DNA of 64,000 bases from Paenibacillus plantarum (GCF_013141695.1 NZ_WHNY01000083.1:1-64000), one strand, 5' to 3'. Numbered from the stretch's first letter, positions 52,828-62,067 are shown. Numbers and translations are program-made. The notes: a model not told the origin generated them from the sequence alone.

Positions 52828-53783
52828 TTCTTACGGCCTCCTTCAGTCTCATAGAATACCCAGTAACGGGATGATGCGAAGATCAAGGCAGTTGCGATGC
52901 CGATAATCACAAGCAGTATCCAGGCTAATGCCGAAGCGTAGCCCATATCATAGCGGGCGAAAGCTCTTTCGTACAAATACAGCGCATACATATACGTAGA
53001 GTTGATCGGACCGCCTTTTGTAATAATGAATGCCTGCGTGAACATTTGGAACGAGCCAATCGTCTGCAGCACCAGATTAAACAGCAAGACCGGAGAAAGC
53101 ATGGGCAGCGTAATGTTGAAAAATTGTCTGAGCTTCGACGCGCCATCGACAGAAGAAGCCTCATAGAGCTCCGATGGAATTTGTTTGAGCCCCGCAAGGA
53201 AAATAACCATCGAAGAGCCGAACTGCCACGCCACCAGGATAATTAATGTGCCCAGAGCCGTACCTGGGCTGCTGATCCAACTGATCCCCTCGATCCCAAA
53301 AATGCTTAAAAACTTATTGATAAATCCGTCGATTCCGAAAATGTTTTTCCATAGAACCGCGACGGCGATACTGCTTCCGATTAGAGATGGCAAATAAATA
53401 AATGTACGGTAAATGGAAATTCCCTTTATGTTCTTGTTGAGCAGCATAGCGACCAACAGGGCAGTCACCAGCTTGATTGGCACGGAGATGACAACGAACA
53501 ACAGCGTGACTGTGAGAGACTGTCTGAACGTTTCATCGTCGGCGAAGATGCGTTCATAGTTTCTCAAGCCGATCCAATCGGGAGCGTCCAGCAACGTAAA
53601 TTTGGTAAAGGAATAATAAACCGATCGGATCATCGGCCATAAGGTTAAGAGCAAGAAGCCAAGCAGCCATGGGGAGATGAACAAATACCCTGCTACAGGC
53701 GATTCCCAGCGGCCCTTCCAATGAAAGGCGGCGAACCGCTTTTGAGCCTGTTTACTGGCATTTGTCGTAGGTTGTGTACGCAT
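52824..53783 (-). CDS. Carbohydrate ABC transporter permease (family 1, first subunit)
   Basis: A 319-residue permease of MalF/UgpA type. The N-terminal cytoplasmic segment is followed by YLFISPWLLGFLLLTLWPMIRSVYYSFTKF, and the EAA loop reads SELYEASSVDGASKLRQFFNITLPMLSP. Six membrane helices. The ATG at 53783 is chosen because AGGGTG lies nine nt ahead; a GTG four codons earlier is the alternative. First gene of permease-permease-kinase-regulator, driven by the promoter and direct repeat at 53826-53894. Confidence 0.93.
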   Translation of the reverse strand: MRTQPTTNASKQAQKRFAAFHWKGRWESPVAGYLFISPWLLGFLLLTLWPMIRSVYYSFTKFTLLDAPDWIGLRNYERIFADDETFRQSLTVTLLFVVISVPIKLVTALLVAMLLNKNIKGISIYRTFIYLPSLIGSSIAVAVLWKNIFGIDGFINKFLSIFGIEGISWISSPGTALGTLIILVAWQFGSSMVIFLAGLKQIPSELYEASSVDGASKLRQFFNITLPMLSPVLLFNLVLQTIGSFQMFTQAFIITKGGPINSTYMYALYLYERAFARYDMGYASALAWILLVIIGIATALIFASSRYWVFYETEGGRKK

Positions 53784-53825
53784 ATTGGGGCTCACCCTTT
53801 TCTAATAGTAATTTCATCTATCATC

Positions 53826-53894
53826 AGTATAAAAGAGCCTTCTCCCCAAGAAAATGAGAGGATTGAACACAACTTCATCCCTATCGAACACAAC
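53826..53894 (-). promoter_or_regulatory. YesN-type operator and promoter of the permease operon
   Basis: Plus-strand GAACACAAC at 53865 and 53886 (21 bp apart, exact copies). A minus-strand TATACT -10 lies at 53826-53831, 34 bp from the nearer repeat. Spacing and word match 48468-48536. The -35 region (TTCTTG, 15-bp spacer) is poor, as expected for an activated promoter. Confidence 0.72.
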
Positions 53895-53902
53895 CCAGAC
53901 AG

Positions 53903-53945
53903 AAAAACCTCCTAGCCTATTCTGCTGAGGAGGTTAATTCTATAT
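53903..53945 (-). terminator. Terminator of the GH44 cluster
   Basis: Minus strand: AACCTCCT and AGGAGGTT pair across a 24-nt loop, followed by TTTCTG. It lies 26 nt after the stop at 53971. Confidence 0.8.
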
Positions 53946-53970
53946 TCATTCATTGCCCGTCAATCAACGA

Positions 53971-54690
53971 TCATTTCCCTAACATCGGCTCACCTACAAT
54001 GCTTCTATCCCCTTGCACGTAGATCCGAAGGGCTTTCGTATCTTTAACGTTTAGCTCAATCTCTGTGATTTTACCTGACTTCACTTTCAGCTCTTTCACT
54101 GTAACATTATGTTCATCCACGACCTTTACCTGCAAATCATCGTTAGTCAAGGTATCTGCCGCCCATATCCTAGCCTTAAATTTATCGTATTGGAAATCCG
54201 TGGTGACCTCCATATTGACCGAACGACTTCCTCCAGTCACATACCCGTAGTTCAGCGTAGTTCCGTCTGCGGTCGTTAACTCCTCTGGTGTCCTACTTGC
54301 TAAGCGATAGGTTGCATTCCCATTGTAAACAAATTCCGGTGATGCTTTGATGTAGCTGATGGAATTCTGAGCCATATTGCCAGTTACTTCACCTAAGTAG
54401 GCAGTTTCAGTTTGAGGGTCCCAGGTAACTTGTATCCCTGCAGCTTCGGCCACTGCCCGCATTGGTAAATAAGTGGAACCTCTATAGGTAATCGGTACAA
54501 GCTTCGTGCCATCGTCCTTGTCCGTCGGTTCGAAGGGTTGCCCATTCAACATAACCTTGATACCTGTGTTCAAAAAAACTTTAATTTCCGTTAATGAACC
54601 TGCCCCTAAACTCTGCTGTGTCAAAAAAAGAGTGAACATAACGGCTAGTGTGGAAATGACGATGCTTTTGTTTCGCAAACGTTTTTTCAT
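53971..54690 (-). CDS. Secreted protein with copper-amine-oxidase N-terminal-like domain
   Basis: A 239-residue secreted protein. Signal peptide about 1-30 (ending SLGAG), then a copper amine oxidase N-terminal-type domain (about 33-105; IKVMLNGQPFEPTDKDDGTKLVPITYRGSTYLPMRAVAEAAG), which in Gram-positives is a wall-associated module without oxidase activity. The C-terminal beta-sandwich (about 110-239) resembles NPCBM-type carbohydrate-binding domains; that match is weak. Start after AAGGAGG. It begins 22 nt after the GH44 gene, so probably in one operon and acting at the cell surface. Confidence 0.85.
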   Translation of the reverse strand: MKKRLRNKSIVISTLAVMFTLFLTQQSLGAGSLTEIKVFLNTGIKVMLNGQPFEPTDKDDGTKLVPITYRGSTYLPMRAVAEAAGIQVTWDPQTETAYLGEVTGNMAQNSISYIKASPEFVYNGNATYRLASRTPEELTTADGTTLNYGYVTGGSRSVNMEVTTDFQYDKFKARIWAADTLTNDDLQVKVVDEHNVTVKELKVKSGKITEIELNVKDTKALRIYVQGDRSIVGEPMLGK

Positions 54691-54712
54691 CTATGATTCC
54701 TCCTTCGCTTCA

Positions 54713-57700
54713 TTACGGAATGACAATCAATGTCGCAGACATCGCTGGCAGTTTCACGGATAGGCCTTGGCTTGTTCCTTGAACGGTTCCTGCTGGGGCA
54801 AGACGCTTCTGTGCATCAAAACGGTACACAGATGCTGCAGCATTCAGCGATAAATCCGACTCCAGCTTGGCTTCACGTGGGGCTGTGTCTTTATTGAACA
54901 GCAACACGTATTGCTTGCCATCCGGCGATACAATGGTATAAGCGCCTATCGTATTCAGGTTGGAGCTCGTTGCGCTGACAACCTCGCCTTCAATGCGGCT
55001 GCCTTGTCCGTCATAATCCAAGTACAACTTGAACGCGTCTTCTAGTGGCGTATTGCCAAGAAGCGCTCCCCAACGCATCGCATAATCGACGCCTTCGCGG
55101 GCGAATAAGGCAAGCGCCTCCGCTTGCGCAAGTCCGCTGCCGATGCCTGTTCCGTCTCCGAAGTTATATTCGGAAATGGATAGCTTCATCCCCGGCGAGT
55201 TGCGGGCAATGAGTTCATGCATCCGAGGTATCAGGTTCACGGGCTCTTGAATCCAAGAGGATGGATCGGTGAAGCTCGGATCATACAACGACTTCAAGGA
55301 ATCAAAGCGGCGTTTCCGCATGAGTTTGGATTCATCGCTTGAGAATGCTACGTTATTTTCAGCCGGGTAATAGTGAATATCGAGCGTGTCGACCAAACGT
55401 TGGCCGGTTTGCAAGCGATAGTCCTCTACTTTGCCCAAAAACCACTCCAGATAAGGCTTGTTGTTATGGTCCTCCATATCCTTGCCAGGTGAACAACCGT
55501 CCTTCGCCGAGTAGAAATACTCGCACCATCCCCACGGTACCGGTCCGAAAATATTCGCCTCTGGATCTGCCTGTTTGATCGCCTGAGCATAGCCTTGCGT
55601 ATAATTCCAAACCTCATCATAAGTTGTCATTTGCGGGTGAACATCCCAATGGGAATGCGGCCACAACATAGGCTCATTATCGAGCGCATAGTTGTGCACG
55701 TAAGAACCAAACTGCTGCTGGATATGCTGAACCCATCCCCTCACGAAATCATAGCTGACCTGCTTGGATGTATCTGTAGGATTGTTGCCTGTCAGATAAC
55801 TTCCATCCTTATTCCTGCCATTTCCTGCATCCTTGCGACACCAGGCCTCATGCCAATCGCACTCGTTGCCTTGCTGCTGACCATACTTATCAATCGAGAA
55901 GCTCCAGCTCGTTTTTCGATCCTTCGGCGTCCAACCGATTGTCGGCACCTGCAGTAAGACCTCTGTGCCAGTGTTTTTGGAATCCTGAATGAACCGGTCT
56001 GACAAGGAACCGTTCGGCAGCTTCGAAGGGTCCGTGTTATCGTTGGCGATATTCAGGAAGTACCAGTCGCCGCCACGGTTGGTCGTGTCGATTTCCCAGT
56101 TATAACGGGTCATCGCATTTCCGCCCCAGCGTTTGACCGGAACATTCATCGTGGAATGCCCTTCTGAAGGGGAATCCTCGAAATTCACGCCAAAGATGCC
56201 AGGACTTAAAGCTCGATGCCCTTTCGTTGAGTCTATGGTGACTTGGACGGTTGGGAGCTCTGGATCAGGCAAACTAACGACCGATGTGGTCTTCAGCATG
56301 CTAATGTCATCAAAATAGACCAATCCTTGATCATGCTCACCCCATGCTGACACGACAACACCATCGAACGTGAGATCACGGATACCAAGATCAGCAAATT
56401 TCAGCTTAACCTCCGTCCATTGATTCGCCGGCACGCCTTCTGGCAGCACACTGTCGAGATTAAGCTCCCCGACGAAACTTCGATCGTCCATCAAGTTAAC
56501 GTGCAGCTTCTGTCCCCCTGTGGAGCCGCCATGGATTTTCAACGATAACCCAGCGTAATGATTGAGATCCATCTTCGTATTGCGATGCATCCAAATACCG
56601 TCATACCCTTGAGCTAGAAACGAAATGGACTTGGTTCCCGAAGCAGTTGGCTGTACATTGTCAAAGTTGTTCGTTCCCCAACTCCATGTATCATAGCCCT
56701 CAGCCAATCCATCTCGATATATCGCCTCGGGTGTGACTGGAACGACCTGCACGTACATGGAAGCCGATGCTGTGCCATAAACAGCCGTTAGCTTCGCTAG
56801 GCCGCTTCCTGTAGCCGTCAAAACGCCTTTATCTACAGCGATGATACTAGGATCACTCGTAGTCCAAGTCGCTCGGTCGCTCACATCAGCGCTTGTGTTA
56901 TTGGAATAACGAGCCTCATAGGTAAGCTTGGCATTGTCGCCAGGAGCTAGCACCATCCCATATTGAGATAGGACGCCTTCAACCAATTCCGGAGGTGCGA
57001 CATACTTCTCCAGTAAGCGGATATCATCCAGATAGATGGTACCTTGCTCTCCGCTACTTAAACCACTAAACAGCAAACCGTCAAATAGTTGCTCTTTCAT
57101 TTGCAGTTCTGGCAGCTGAATCTGTACCTTCGTCCAGCCATTGGCAGGAATTTTACCGCCTTCGATCAGACTGCCAATATCCACCTTCGCCGCAGCTTGA
57201 CCGCCAGCGTTGAATACGAGCTCCAGCTGTTGTGCGCCGGCGTCTCCCCCGTTAATCCAAAATTCGAGGCGGTCGTAATCCTTCACTTGAACTGCTCCAT
57301 TGCCCTTATATAGATATAAGCCGCCTTGACCGCTTGGGTTGAAGGAGATCGCTTTTGAACCCGTGTGAACGACAGAAGATTCAGCGAGATTATGCGTTGC
57401 CCAGCTGTAATCCTGAAAGGCATCATTCAGCCCTTCCTCATAAATGTTCATTGCCGCTTGGCCGTCCTGAACGGGAGGAGGCGCAATCTCCGAGATCCGC
57501 ACTGTCGCCTCTGCGCGCGCTGTTCCATACACCACAGACAGCACCGAGGATCCAGCCTTCAGCGCTTGAACGGTGCCGTTAGCCACCGATGCCACGGTGG
57601 GATCCGACGAGCTCCACACCGCACCTTGTGTCAAAGGAGCCGAAGTACCATTGGAATAAGCTGCTTGAACCGCGATGTTCCCCGTTTGACCCGTGAGCAA

Positions 57701-58330
57701 ATTCAGACGGGATGGCGTTACAGAAATACCGGTGAGCACGGCTGTATCCTCCGTCTCTACGACACGGCCTGATAATGCAATATCATCGATGTACACCTCT
57801 GGCTGCTGACCCGCAGTCGTACCGCGAATGAGAATGCCATCGAATAGGCCGTTCGGTATGGCCAGCTTATCCAGTTCGATTGTCACCTTCTGCCAAGTAC
57901 CTGCCTGAAAATGAGATTCGTTCAACGGGATGGAAGCGACCTGTTCTCCTCCAGCATTTAGGACAATCTCTAGCTTCTGAGCACTTGCAAGCCCACCGTT
58001 CAACCACAGTTCCAACACAGGGTAATCAGACACTCGAAGGATACGGTCATTATACAAATACAGCCCATCGTCATGATTTGGTTTCATGCGAATGGATTTG
58101 CTGCCTGTATGAACCGTCTTTTTCTCTGATAAGCTATGATTAGCCCAGCTGTAATCCGCGAAGGAACTCCGAAGCTTATCGTCAAATACCGTGAATTTAT
58201 CCGGTATACTTGCAGCTTCTGCCGATGGCAGCCCCCCTAAATCGCCAGCTGAATTTGAACCAGCCAAAACAAGTGCTATAGCCAAAGTCAGCCTCATGGC
58301 AGCAGCCTTTTTGAATCTACGTTGTTTCAC
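54713..58330 (-). CDS. GH44 glucanase with three binding modules and two Ig-like modules
   Basis: A 1205-residue secreted glycosidase. Signal peptide (about 1-40), then a thrice-repeated carbohydrate-binding-like sandwich (about 45-190, 295-440, 535-685; each ends in a YIDDI/YLDDI/YFDDI strand), with Big2-type Ig-like modules between the copies (about 195-280 and 445-530), and a C-terminal family 44 domain (about 690-1205). Catalytic glutamates are visible as Glu886 (DNEPMLW) and Glu1054 (SISEYNFGDG), 168 apart, close to the spacing in known Cel44 enzymes. Family 44 attacks cellulose, xyloglucan and related beta-glucans. GTG start with GGAGG seven nt ahead. Unlike the pectate lyase it has no SLH repeats, so it is released or weakly bound. 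Confidence 0.93.
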   Translation of the reverse strand: MKQRRFKKAAAMRLTLAIALVLAGSNSAGDLGGLPSAEAASIPDKFTVFDDKLRSSFADYSWANHSLSEKKTVHTGSKSIRMKPNHDDGLYLYNDRILRVSDYPVLELWLNGGLASAQKLEIVLNAGGEQVASIPLNESHFQAGTWQKVTIELDKLAIPNGLFDGILIRGTTAGQQPEVYIDDIALSGRVVETEDTAVLTGISVTPSRLNLLTGQTGNIAVQAAYSNGTSAPLTQGAVWSSSDPTVASVANGTVQALKAGSSVLSVVYGTARAEATVRISEIAPPPVQDGQAAMNIYEEGLNDAFQDYSWATHNLAESSVVHTGSKAISFNPSGQGGLYLYKGNGAVQVKDYDRLEFWINGGDAGAQQLELVFNAGGQAAAKVDIGSLIEGGKIPANGWTKVQIQLPELQMKEQLFDGLLFSGLSSGEQGTIYLDDIRLLEKYVAPPELVEGVLSQYGMVLAPGDNAKLTYEARYSNNTSADVSDRATWTTSDPSIIAVDKGVLTATGSGLAKLTAVYGTASASMYVQVVPVTPEAIYRDGLAEGYDTWSWGTNNFDNVQPTASGTKSISFLAQGYDGIWMHRNTKMDLNHYAGLSLKIHGGSTGGQKLHVNLMDDRSFVGELNLDSVLPEGVPANQWTEVKLKFADLGIRDLTFDGVVVSAWGEHDQGLVYFDDISMLKTTSVVSLPDPELPTVQVTIDSTKGHRALSPGIFGVNFEDSPSEGHSTMNVPVKRWGGNAMTRYNWEIDTTNRGGDWYFLNIANDNTDPSKLPNGSLSDRFIQDSKNTGTEVLLQVPTIGWTPKDRKTSWSFSIDKYGQQQGNECDWHEAWCRKDAGNGRNKDGSYLTGNNPTDTSKQVSYDFVRGWVQHIQQQFGSYVHNYALDNEPMLWPHSHWDVHPQMTTYDEVWNYTQGYAQAIKQADPEANIFGPVPWGWCEYFYSAKDGCSPGKDMEDHNNKPYLEWFLGKVEDYRLQTGQRLVDTLDIHYYPAENNVAFSSDESKLMRKRRFDSLKSLYDPSFTDPSSWIQEPVNLIPRMHELIARNSPGMKLSISEYNFGDGTGIGSGLAQAEALALFAREGVDYAMRWGALLGNTPLEDAFKLYLDYDGQGSRIEGEVVSATSSNLNTIGAYTIVSPDGKQYVLLFNKDTAPREAKLESDLSLNAAASVYRFDAQKRLAPAGTVQGTSQGLSVKLPAMSATLIVIP

Positions 58331-58361
58331 CTTTCTACCTCCTTGTACTGGATAACATTGC

Positions 58362-58403
58362 TAATAATGGGATCATGCTTTCTCACACTAATCCCATTCA
58401 TTA
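58362..58403. promoter_or_regulatory. Long dyad upstream of the GH44 gene
   Basis: TAATAATGGGAT (58362-58373) and ATCCCATTCATTA (58391-58403) are inverted copies differing by one inserted base, with a 17-nt centre. It lies 32-73 bp ahead of the GTG start, so it is either an operator or a leader hairpin. No U-run follows, so it is not a terminator. Confidence 0.5.
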
Positions 58404-58590
58404 TCAACAATATCGCTAGGCAGAGGATAGGGACTTAGCGCCTGTATTTCCCCTGACCACGTCATGAAATGCATCATAACTCGTCACGATTTCCGCTATG
58501 ACTTGTCATAACGTTCCCTGTGTCTTGCTATGCTGCTTGCCGCGCTATGATATACTATCCACATACCTATTATCGAAGGAGATCCGATCT

Positions 58591-59334
58591 TTGAACGTGC
58601 TATACAAGGAACAAACCGCCCACCATGACATCTCCATTTATGACACCAACACCTTTTCAGATGAAAAAGGGAGCTTCCGCGTCTTGGAGTTTTCCAATCA
58701 GGCCATGCAAGGTGCGATGGATTTGGATCATCCAGATCGTATCCTATTCGAATATCCACGAGCCATGATTCATCTCATGCAGATTAATACCCCCAACTTT
58801 GAACGTGTATTCCTTATCGGTCACGGGATCGGCACGATCGCTTCCCACCTGAAGGAGAAACGCTTCACCGTTGCGGAGTTGGATGAACATGTCGTAGCAC
58901 TAAGCAGGCGCTACTTCGGGTACAACCAGGACAACGTGCATATCGGTGATGGCAGGCAGCTTCTAAGCAACGAGCCTCCACGTACGTATGATTACATCCT
59001 CGTTGATGCTTTTACCGACAAGGGCACACCGCTGTCATTAACGTCATTAACCTTTTTCCAACTCGCTCACAGCAAGCTCGACGAGGACGGCGCTATTCTT
59101 CTGAACCTAATGGGTAAAGGTGAGCATGACCCGCTCCTCGCCGCCATTCACACAACACTTCGTGAAGTGTTTAACCACGTTAAAGCATTCGCCCTGCCCT
59201 CTGAGGGACGCCGCGATCTGCAGAATATGATCCTTATTGGTCAAAATAAGCCGATCATCTGCCACATGCGCCATATGGCCGGCTTCGTCGAAATAGAGCC
59301 AGGCTATGGGCATATCCTGATGGATGAAGCTTAA
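58591..59334 (+). CDS. Spermidine-synthase-like methyltransferase-fold protein
   Basis: A 247-residue protein of the SpeE/polyamine synthase-like family. Visible elements: LEFSNQAMQGAMDLDHPDRILFEYPRAMIHLM, the cofactor loop VFLIGHGIGTIASHL (degenerate GGG), the acidic AELDEHVVALSRRYFG, and YDYILVDAFTDKG. Start at TTG 58591, with AAGGAG nine nt ahead; the in-frame ATG far upstream has no ribosome site. Whether it makes spermidine is uncertain: many Bacillales have such SpeE-like proteins of unknown reaction. Confidence 0.82.
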   Translation: MNVLYKEQTAHHDISIYDTNTFSDEKGSFRVLEFSNQAMQGAMDLDHPDRILFEYPRAMIHLMQINTPNFERVFLIGHGIGTIASHLKEKRFTVAELDEHVVALSRRYFGYNQDNVHIGDGRQLLSNEPPRTYDYILVDAFTDKGTPLSLTSLTFFQLAHSKLDEDGAILLNLMGKGEHDPLLAAIHTTLREVFNHVKAFALPSEGRRDLQNMILIGQNKPIICHMRHMAGFVEIEPGYGHILMDEA

Positions 59335-59429
59335 TTTCCTTTTTTTATTCACCTGGGGGAGTTGTTTGCTTCCTATCGTTTATAATAAAATGTAAATAGA
59401 AAAAAAGTTCAATAGAAAAGGTGTCATTC

Positions 59430-60986
59430 ATGAGCATATTAAATGTAGAACGACTTAGTCACGGATTTGGGGATCGCGCGATCTTCAACGATGTATCCTT
59501 CCGCCTGTTGAAAGGCGAGCACATCGGACTTATTGGCGCAAATGGTGAAGGGAAATCGACCTTCATGAACATCATTACCGGCAAGCTGCAACCTGACGAT
59601 GGGAAAGTCGAATGGTCCAAGCGCATGCGCGTTGGTTACCTCGATCAACATGCGGTACTTAGCAAAGGCATGACGATGCGCGACGTGTTGAAAGGTGCTT
59701 TCCAGTATCTCTTCGATATGGAACAAGAAATGAACGATATGTATGGCCGTATGGGCGACGTTTCACCTGAAGAGCTTGAGCGCTTGCTCGAGGATGTAGG
59801 AACGATTCAAGATACGTTAACGAATCAGGATTTCTACATGATCGATGCCAAAATCGAAGAAACGGCCCGCGGTCTGGGTCTGACAGATATCGGCTTAGAT
59901 AAAGACGTCAATGATTTGAGCGGTGGACAGCGTACGAAGGTATTGTTGGCGAAGCTTCTCTTAGAAAAGCCAGACATCCTGCTCCTCGATGAGCCTACGA
60001 ACTATTTGGATGAGCAGCATATCGAATGGTTGAAACGCTATTTGAACGAATATGAGAATGCCTTTATCCTCATCTCACATGACATTCCGTTCCTAAACAG
60101 TGTAATCAACTTGATCTACCACATGGAAAATCAAGCCTTGAACCGCTATGTGGGTGACTACGATCATTTCCTAGAAGTTCACGAAATGAGAAAATCCCAG
60201 CTGGAGTCCGCATACAAGCGCCAACAGCAGGAAATTTCAGAGTTGAAGGACTTCGTTCAACGTAACAAAGCGAGCGTGGCCACACGGAATATGGCGATGT
60301 CCAGACAGAAGAAGCTCGACAAGATGGAAGTTATTGAAATTGCCAAAGAAAAACCGAAGCCACAGTTCAACTTCAAAGAAGGCCGCACAGCCGGCAAGCT
60401 CATCTTTGAAGCGACAGATCTGGTTATCGGTTACGACTCACCGTTATCCCGTCCGCTTAACCTGCGCATGGAACGTGGGCAGAAAATTGCCCTCGTCGGT
60501 GCCAACGGGATCGGGAAGACGACGTTGCTGCGCAGCATTTTAGGCGAAATACCTGCATTGTCAGGTTCCGTGCATAAAGGGGAAAACCAACAAGTTGGCT
60601 ATTTCCAACAGGAAATTAAAGAGTCCAACAACAATACATGTATTGATGAAGTGTGGAACGAGTTCCCTTCGCTCAACCAATTCGAAGTGCGCGCGGCGCT
60701 TGCTCGCTGTGGACTAACGACGAAGCATATCGAAAGCAAGATTGTCGTGCTCAGCGGTGGTGAGAAAGCGAAGGTCCGTCTATGTAAGCTGATCAACCGT
60801 GAAACCAACTTGCTCGTGCTCGATGAGCCGACAAACCATTTGGATGTCGATGCGAAGGAAGAACTGAAGCGTGCACTGAAAGCGTACAAAGGCAGCATTA
60901 TCCTGATCTCCCATGAACCGGACTTCTATCGCGATGTCGTGACAGAGACTTGGAACTGTGAGTCGTGGACGACGAAAGTATTCTAA
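59430..60986 (+). CDS. ABC-F family ATPase (ribosome-associated)
   Basis: A 518-residue soluble protein with two ABC ATPase domains and no membrane part. Domain 1: Walker A GANGEGKST, signature LSGGQRTKV, Walker B ILLLDEPTNYLD. A charged linker (about 240-310) follows. Domain 2: GANGIGKTT, LSGGEKAKV, LLVLDEPTNHLD. ABC-F proteins act on the ribosome in translation or antibiotic protection. This one resembles the YbiT/YkpA housekeeping group rather than a resistance determinant; that is an impression. Start at ATG 59430 after AAAAGGTG. Confidence 0.93.
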   Translation: MSILNVERLSHGFGDRAIFNDVSFRLLKGEHIGLIGANGEGKSTFMNIITGKLQPDDGKVEWSKRMRVGYLDQHAVLSKGMTMRDVLKGAFQYLFDMEQEMNDMYGRMGDVSPEELERLLEDVGTIQDTLTNQDFYMIDAKIEETARGLGLTDIGLDKDVNDLSGGQRTKVLLAKLLLEKPDILLLDEPTNYLDEQHIEWLKRYLNEYENAFILISHDIPFLNSVINLIYHMENQALNRYVGDYDHFLEVHEMRKSQLESAYKRQQQEISELKDFVQRNKASVATRNMAMSRQKKLDKMEVIEIAKEKPKPQFNFKEGRTAGKLIFEATDLVIGYDSPLSRPLNLRMERGQKIALVGANGIGKTTLLRSILGEIPALSGSVHKGENQQVGYFQQEIKESNNNTCIDEVWNEFPSLNQFEVRAALARCGLTTKHIESKIVVLSGGEKAKVRLCKLINRETNLLVLDEPTNHLDVDAKEELKRALKAYKGSIILISHEPDFYRDVVTETWNCESWTTKVF

Positions 60987-61006
60987 TCCACACGTAACTT
61001 GAAGAG

Positions 61007-61037
61007 CTTACCCCATTTACGTTGGGGTAAGTTCCTT
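61007..61037 (+). terminator. Terminator after the ABC-F gene
   Basis: CTTACCCC and GGGGTAAG pair around a 9-nt loop, then TTCCTTTAT. It lies 20 nt after the stop. Confidence 0.8.
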
Positions 61038-61106
61038 TATTTCAAGGCAGGTTCTGGAAAATAGGTTGACCCCATCTTACGTAGCATGTTACAATTAAGC
61101 GATCTT

Positions 61107-61178
61107 AGGTCCGTAGCTCAATGGCAGAGCAACCGGCTCTTAACCGGTAGGTTGTGGGTTCGACCCCCACCGGGCCTA
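61107..61178 (+). tRNA. tRNA-Lys (anticodon CUU)
   Basis: A full cloverleaf: acceptor AGGTCCG/CGGGCCT with discriminator A, D arm GCTC..GAGC, anticodon arm ACCGG-CTCTTAA-CCGGT giving anticodon CTT, and T arm GTGGG-TTCGACC-CCCAC. 72 nt, no encoded CCA. It reads AAG lysine codons. Single tRNA gene with its own terminator at 61184. Confidence 0.96.
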
Positions 61179-61183
61179 TAACG

Positions 61184-61222
61184 AATCCCCCTCGATCTTC
61201 ATCGGATCGCAGGGGGATTTTC
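61184..61222 (+). terminator. Terminator after tRNA-Lys
   Basis: AATCCCCCTCGATC pairs with GATCGCAGGGGGATT (small bulge), followed by TTTC. Confidence 0.88.
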
Positions 61223-61360
61223 TTATACGCCGGTGTAACTGGACAAACTGCCTTCGAGATGATACATTATGTATCAATAACAGGATTCGTCCTCCTCATC
61301 TCTGACCTGCCCGATGCTCCGGAACGCATCCGAATGAAGCCACGGAAAGCGAGGAACCGT

Positions 61361-61696
61361 ATGCTTGTTGTTCGATCCATGTTTAAGAGCAAACGGCTGG
61401 TATTGCTGCTCATTCTCTGCTTTTTCGACGCACTATTCACCGATATCGGCTTGCAGCTAGCCCTCATTCAAGAGGCCAATCCGTTCATCCGCCATCTCTA
61501 CGAATGGCACATCATCGCGTATTATCTCGTGAAACTCATATTCCCTCTCGCACTAATGCTCATATATCCCTATATTCGCCAGAAATTGTGGGTGCAGCCC
61601 TGCCTAACCCTCACTGTTATCGTTTATGCAGCCGTCAATGTGTATCATTTCGTCTGGCTTTCTTATGGGCTTACGTATGTCGCTGGTTCTGCCTAG
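61361..61696 (+). CDS. Small membrane protein (DUF5658-like)
   Basis: A 111-residue protein with three membrane helices: VLLLILCFFDALFTDIGLQLALI, YYLVKLIFPLALMLIYPYI and LTLTVIVYAAVNVYHFVWLSYG. The acidic first helix (FFDALFTDIG) plus ANPFIRHL after it resembles the DUF5658 family. Start at ATG 61361 with GAGG seven nt ahead; the in-frame extension upstream runs through the tRNA terminator and is not coding. Function unknown. Confidence 0.75.
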   Translation: MLVVRSMFKSKRLVLLLILCFFDALFTDIGLQLALIQEANPFIRHLYEWHIIAYYLVKLIFPLALMLIYPYIRQKLWVQPCLTLTVIVYAAVNVYHFVWLSYGLTYVAGSA

Positions 61697-61823
61697 CTAC
61701 CTTATCGTATGAACACATACAGGCAATATTTCTGCAACACCGTCAATCCAACGGGATTTCAGACGATGTTGGTGGCGTCTGTAGGTTGGAGGAACACGTA
61801 CACCGTGCACAGCACAGTTGTAG

Positions 61824-62008
61824 TAACTGGAAAACCTGCAGTTATTTACGAGAAATTTCTTCGAAAACTCGATTTAGCTGTAAAATATGCAGTTAAAACC
61901 GCCAGTTTTGTTCATATTGATTAAAATGGTTAAAATTAACTGTAGGTTCTCCATCTATTGAGCGATTGATCGGAAAACCCCGAAATATAACAGTATAAAA
62001 TCCATCTA
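61824..62008. repeat. Quartet repeat F: four 21-bp dyads spaced 51/62/51
   Basis: Units start at 61824, 61875, 61937 and 61988. Unit 1 (TAACTG/CAGTTA) is a good inverted repeat; unit 2 pairs through a wobble. The element is centred exactly midway (61916) between the stops of two converging genes (61696 and 62136). Nothing else is seen in the 439-nt gap except the terminator at 62068. Confidence 0.92.
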
Positions 62009-62067
62009 TTTGCATGGAGCACCGTTTACGAAACTTCCAACCAGCATGCCTTATGGCGAAAAAATAG

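Noticed and set aside
61154..61360. N-terminal extension of the small membrane protein
   Set aside because: It would begin inside tRNA-Lys and run through its terminator; the ATG at 61361 has its own ribosome site.
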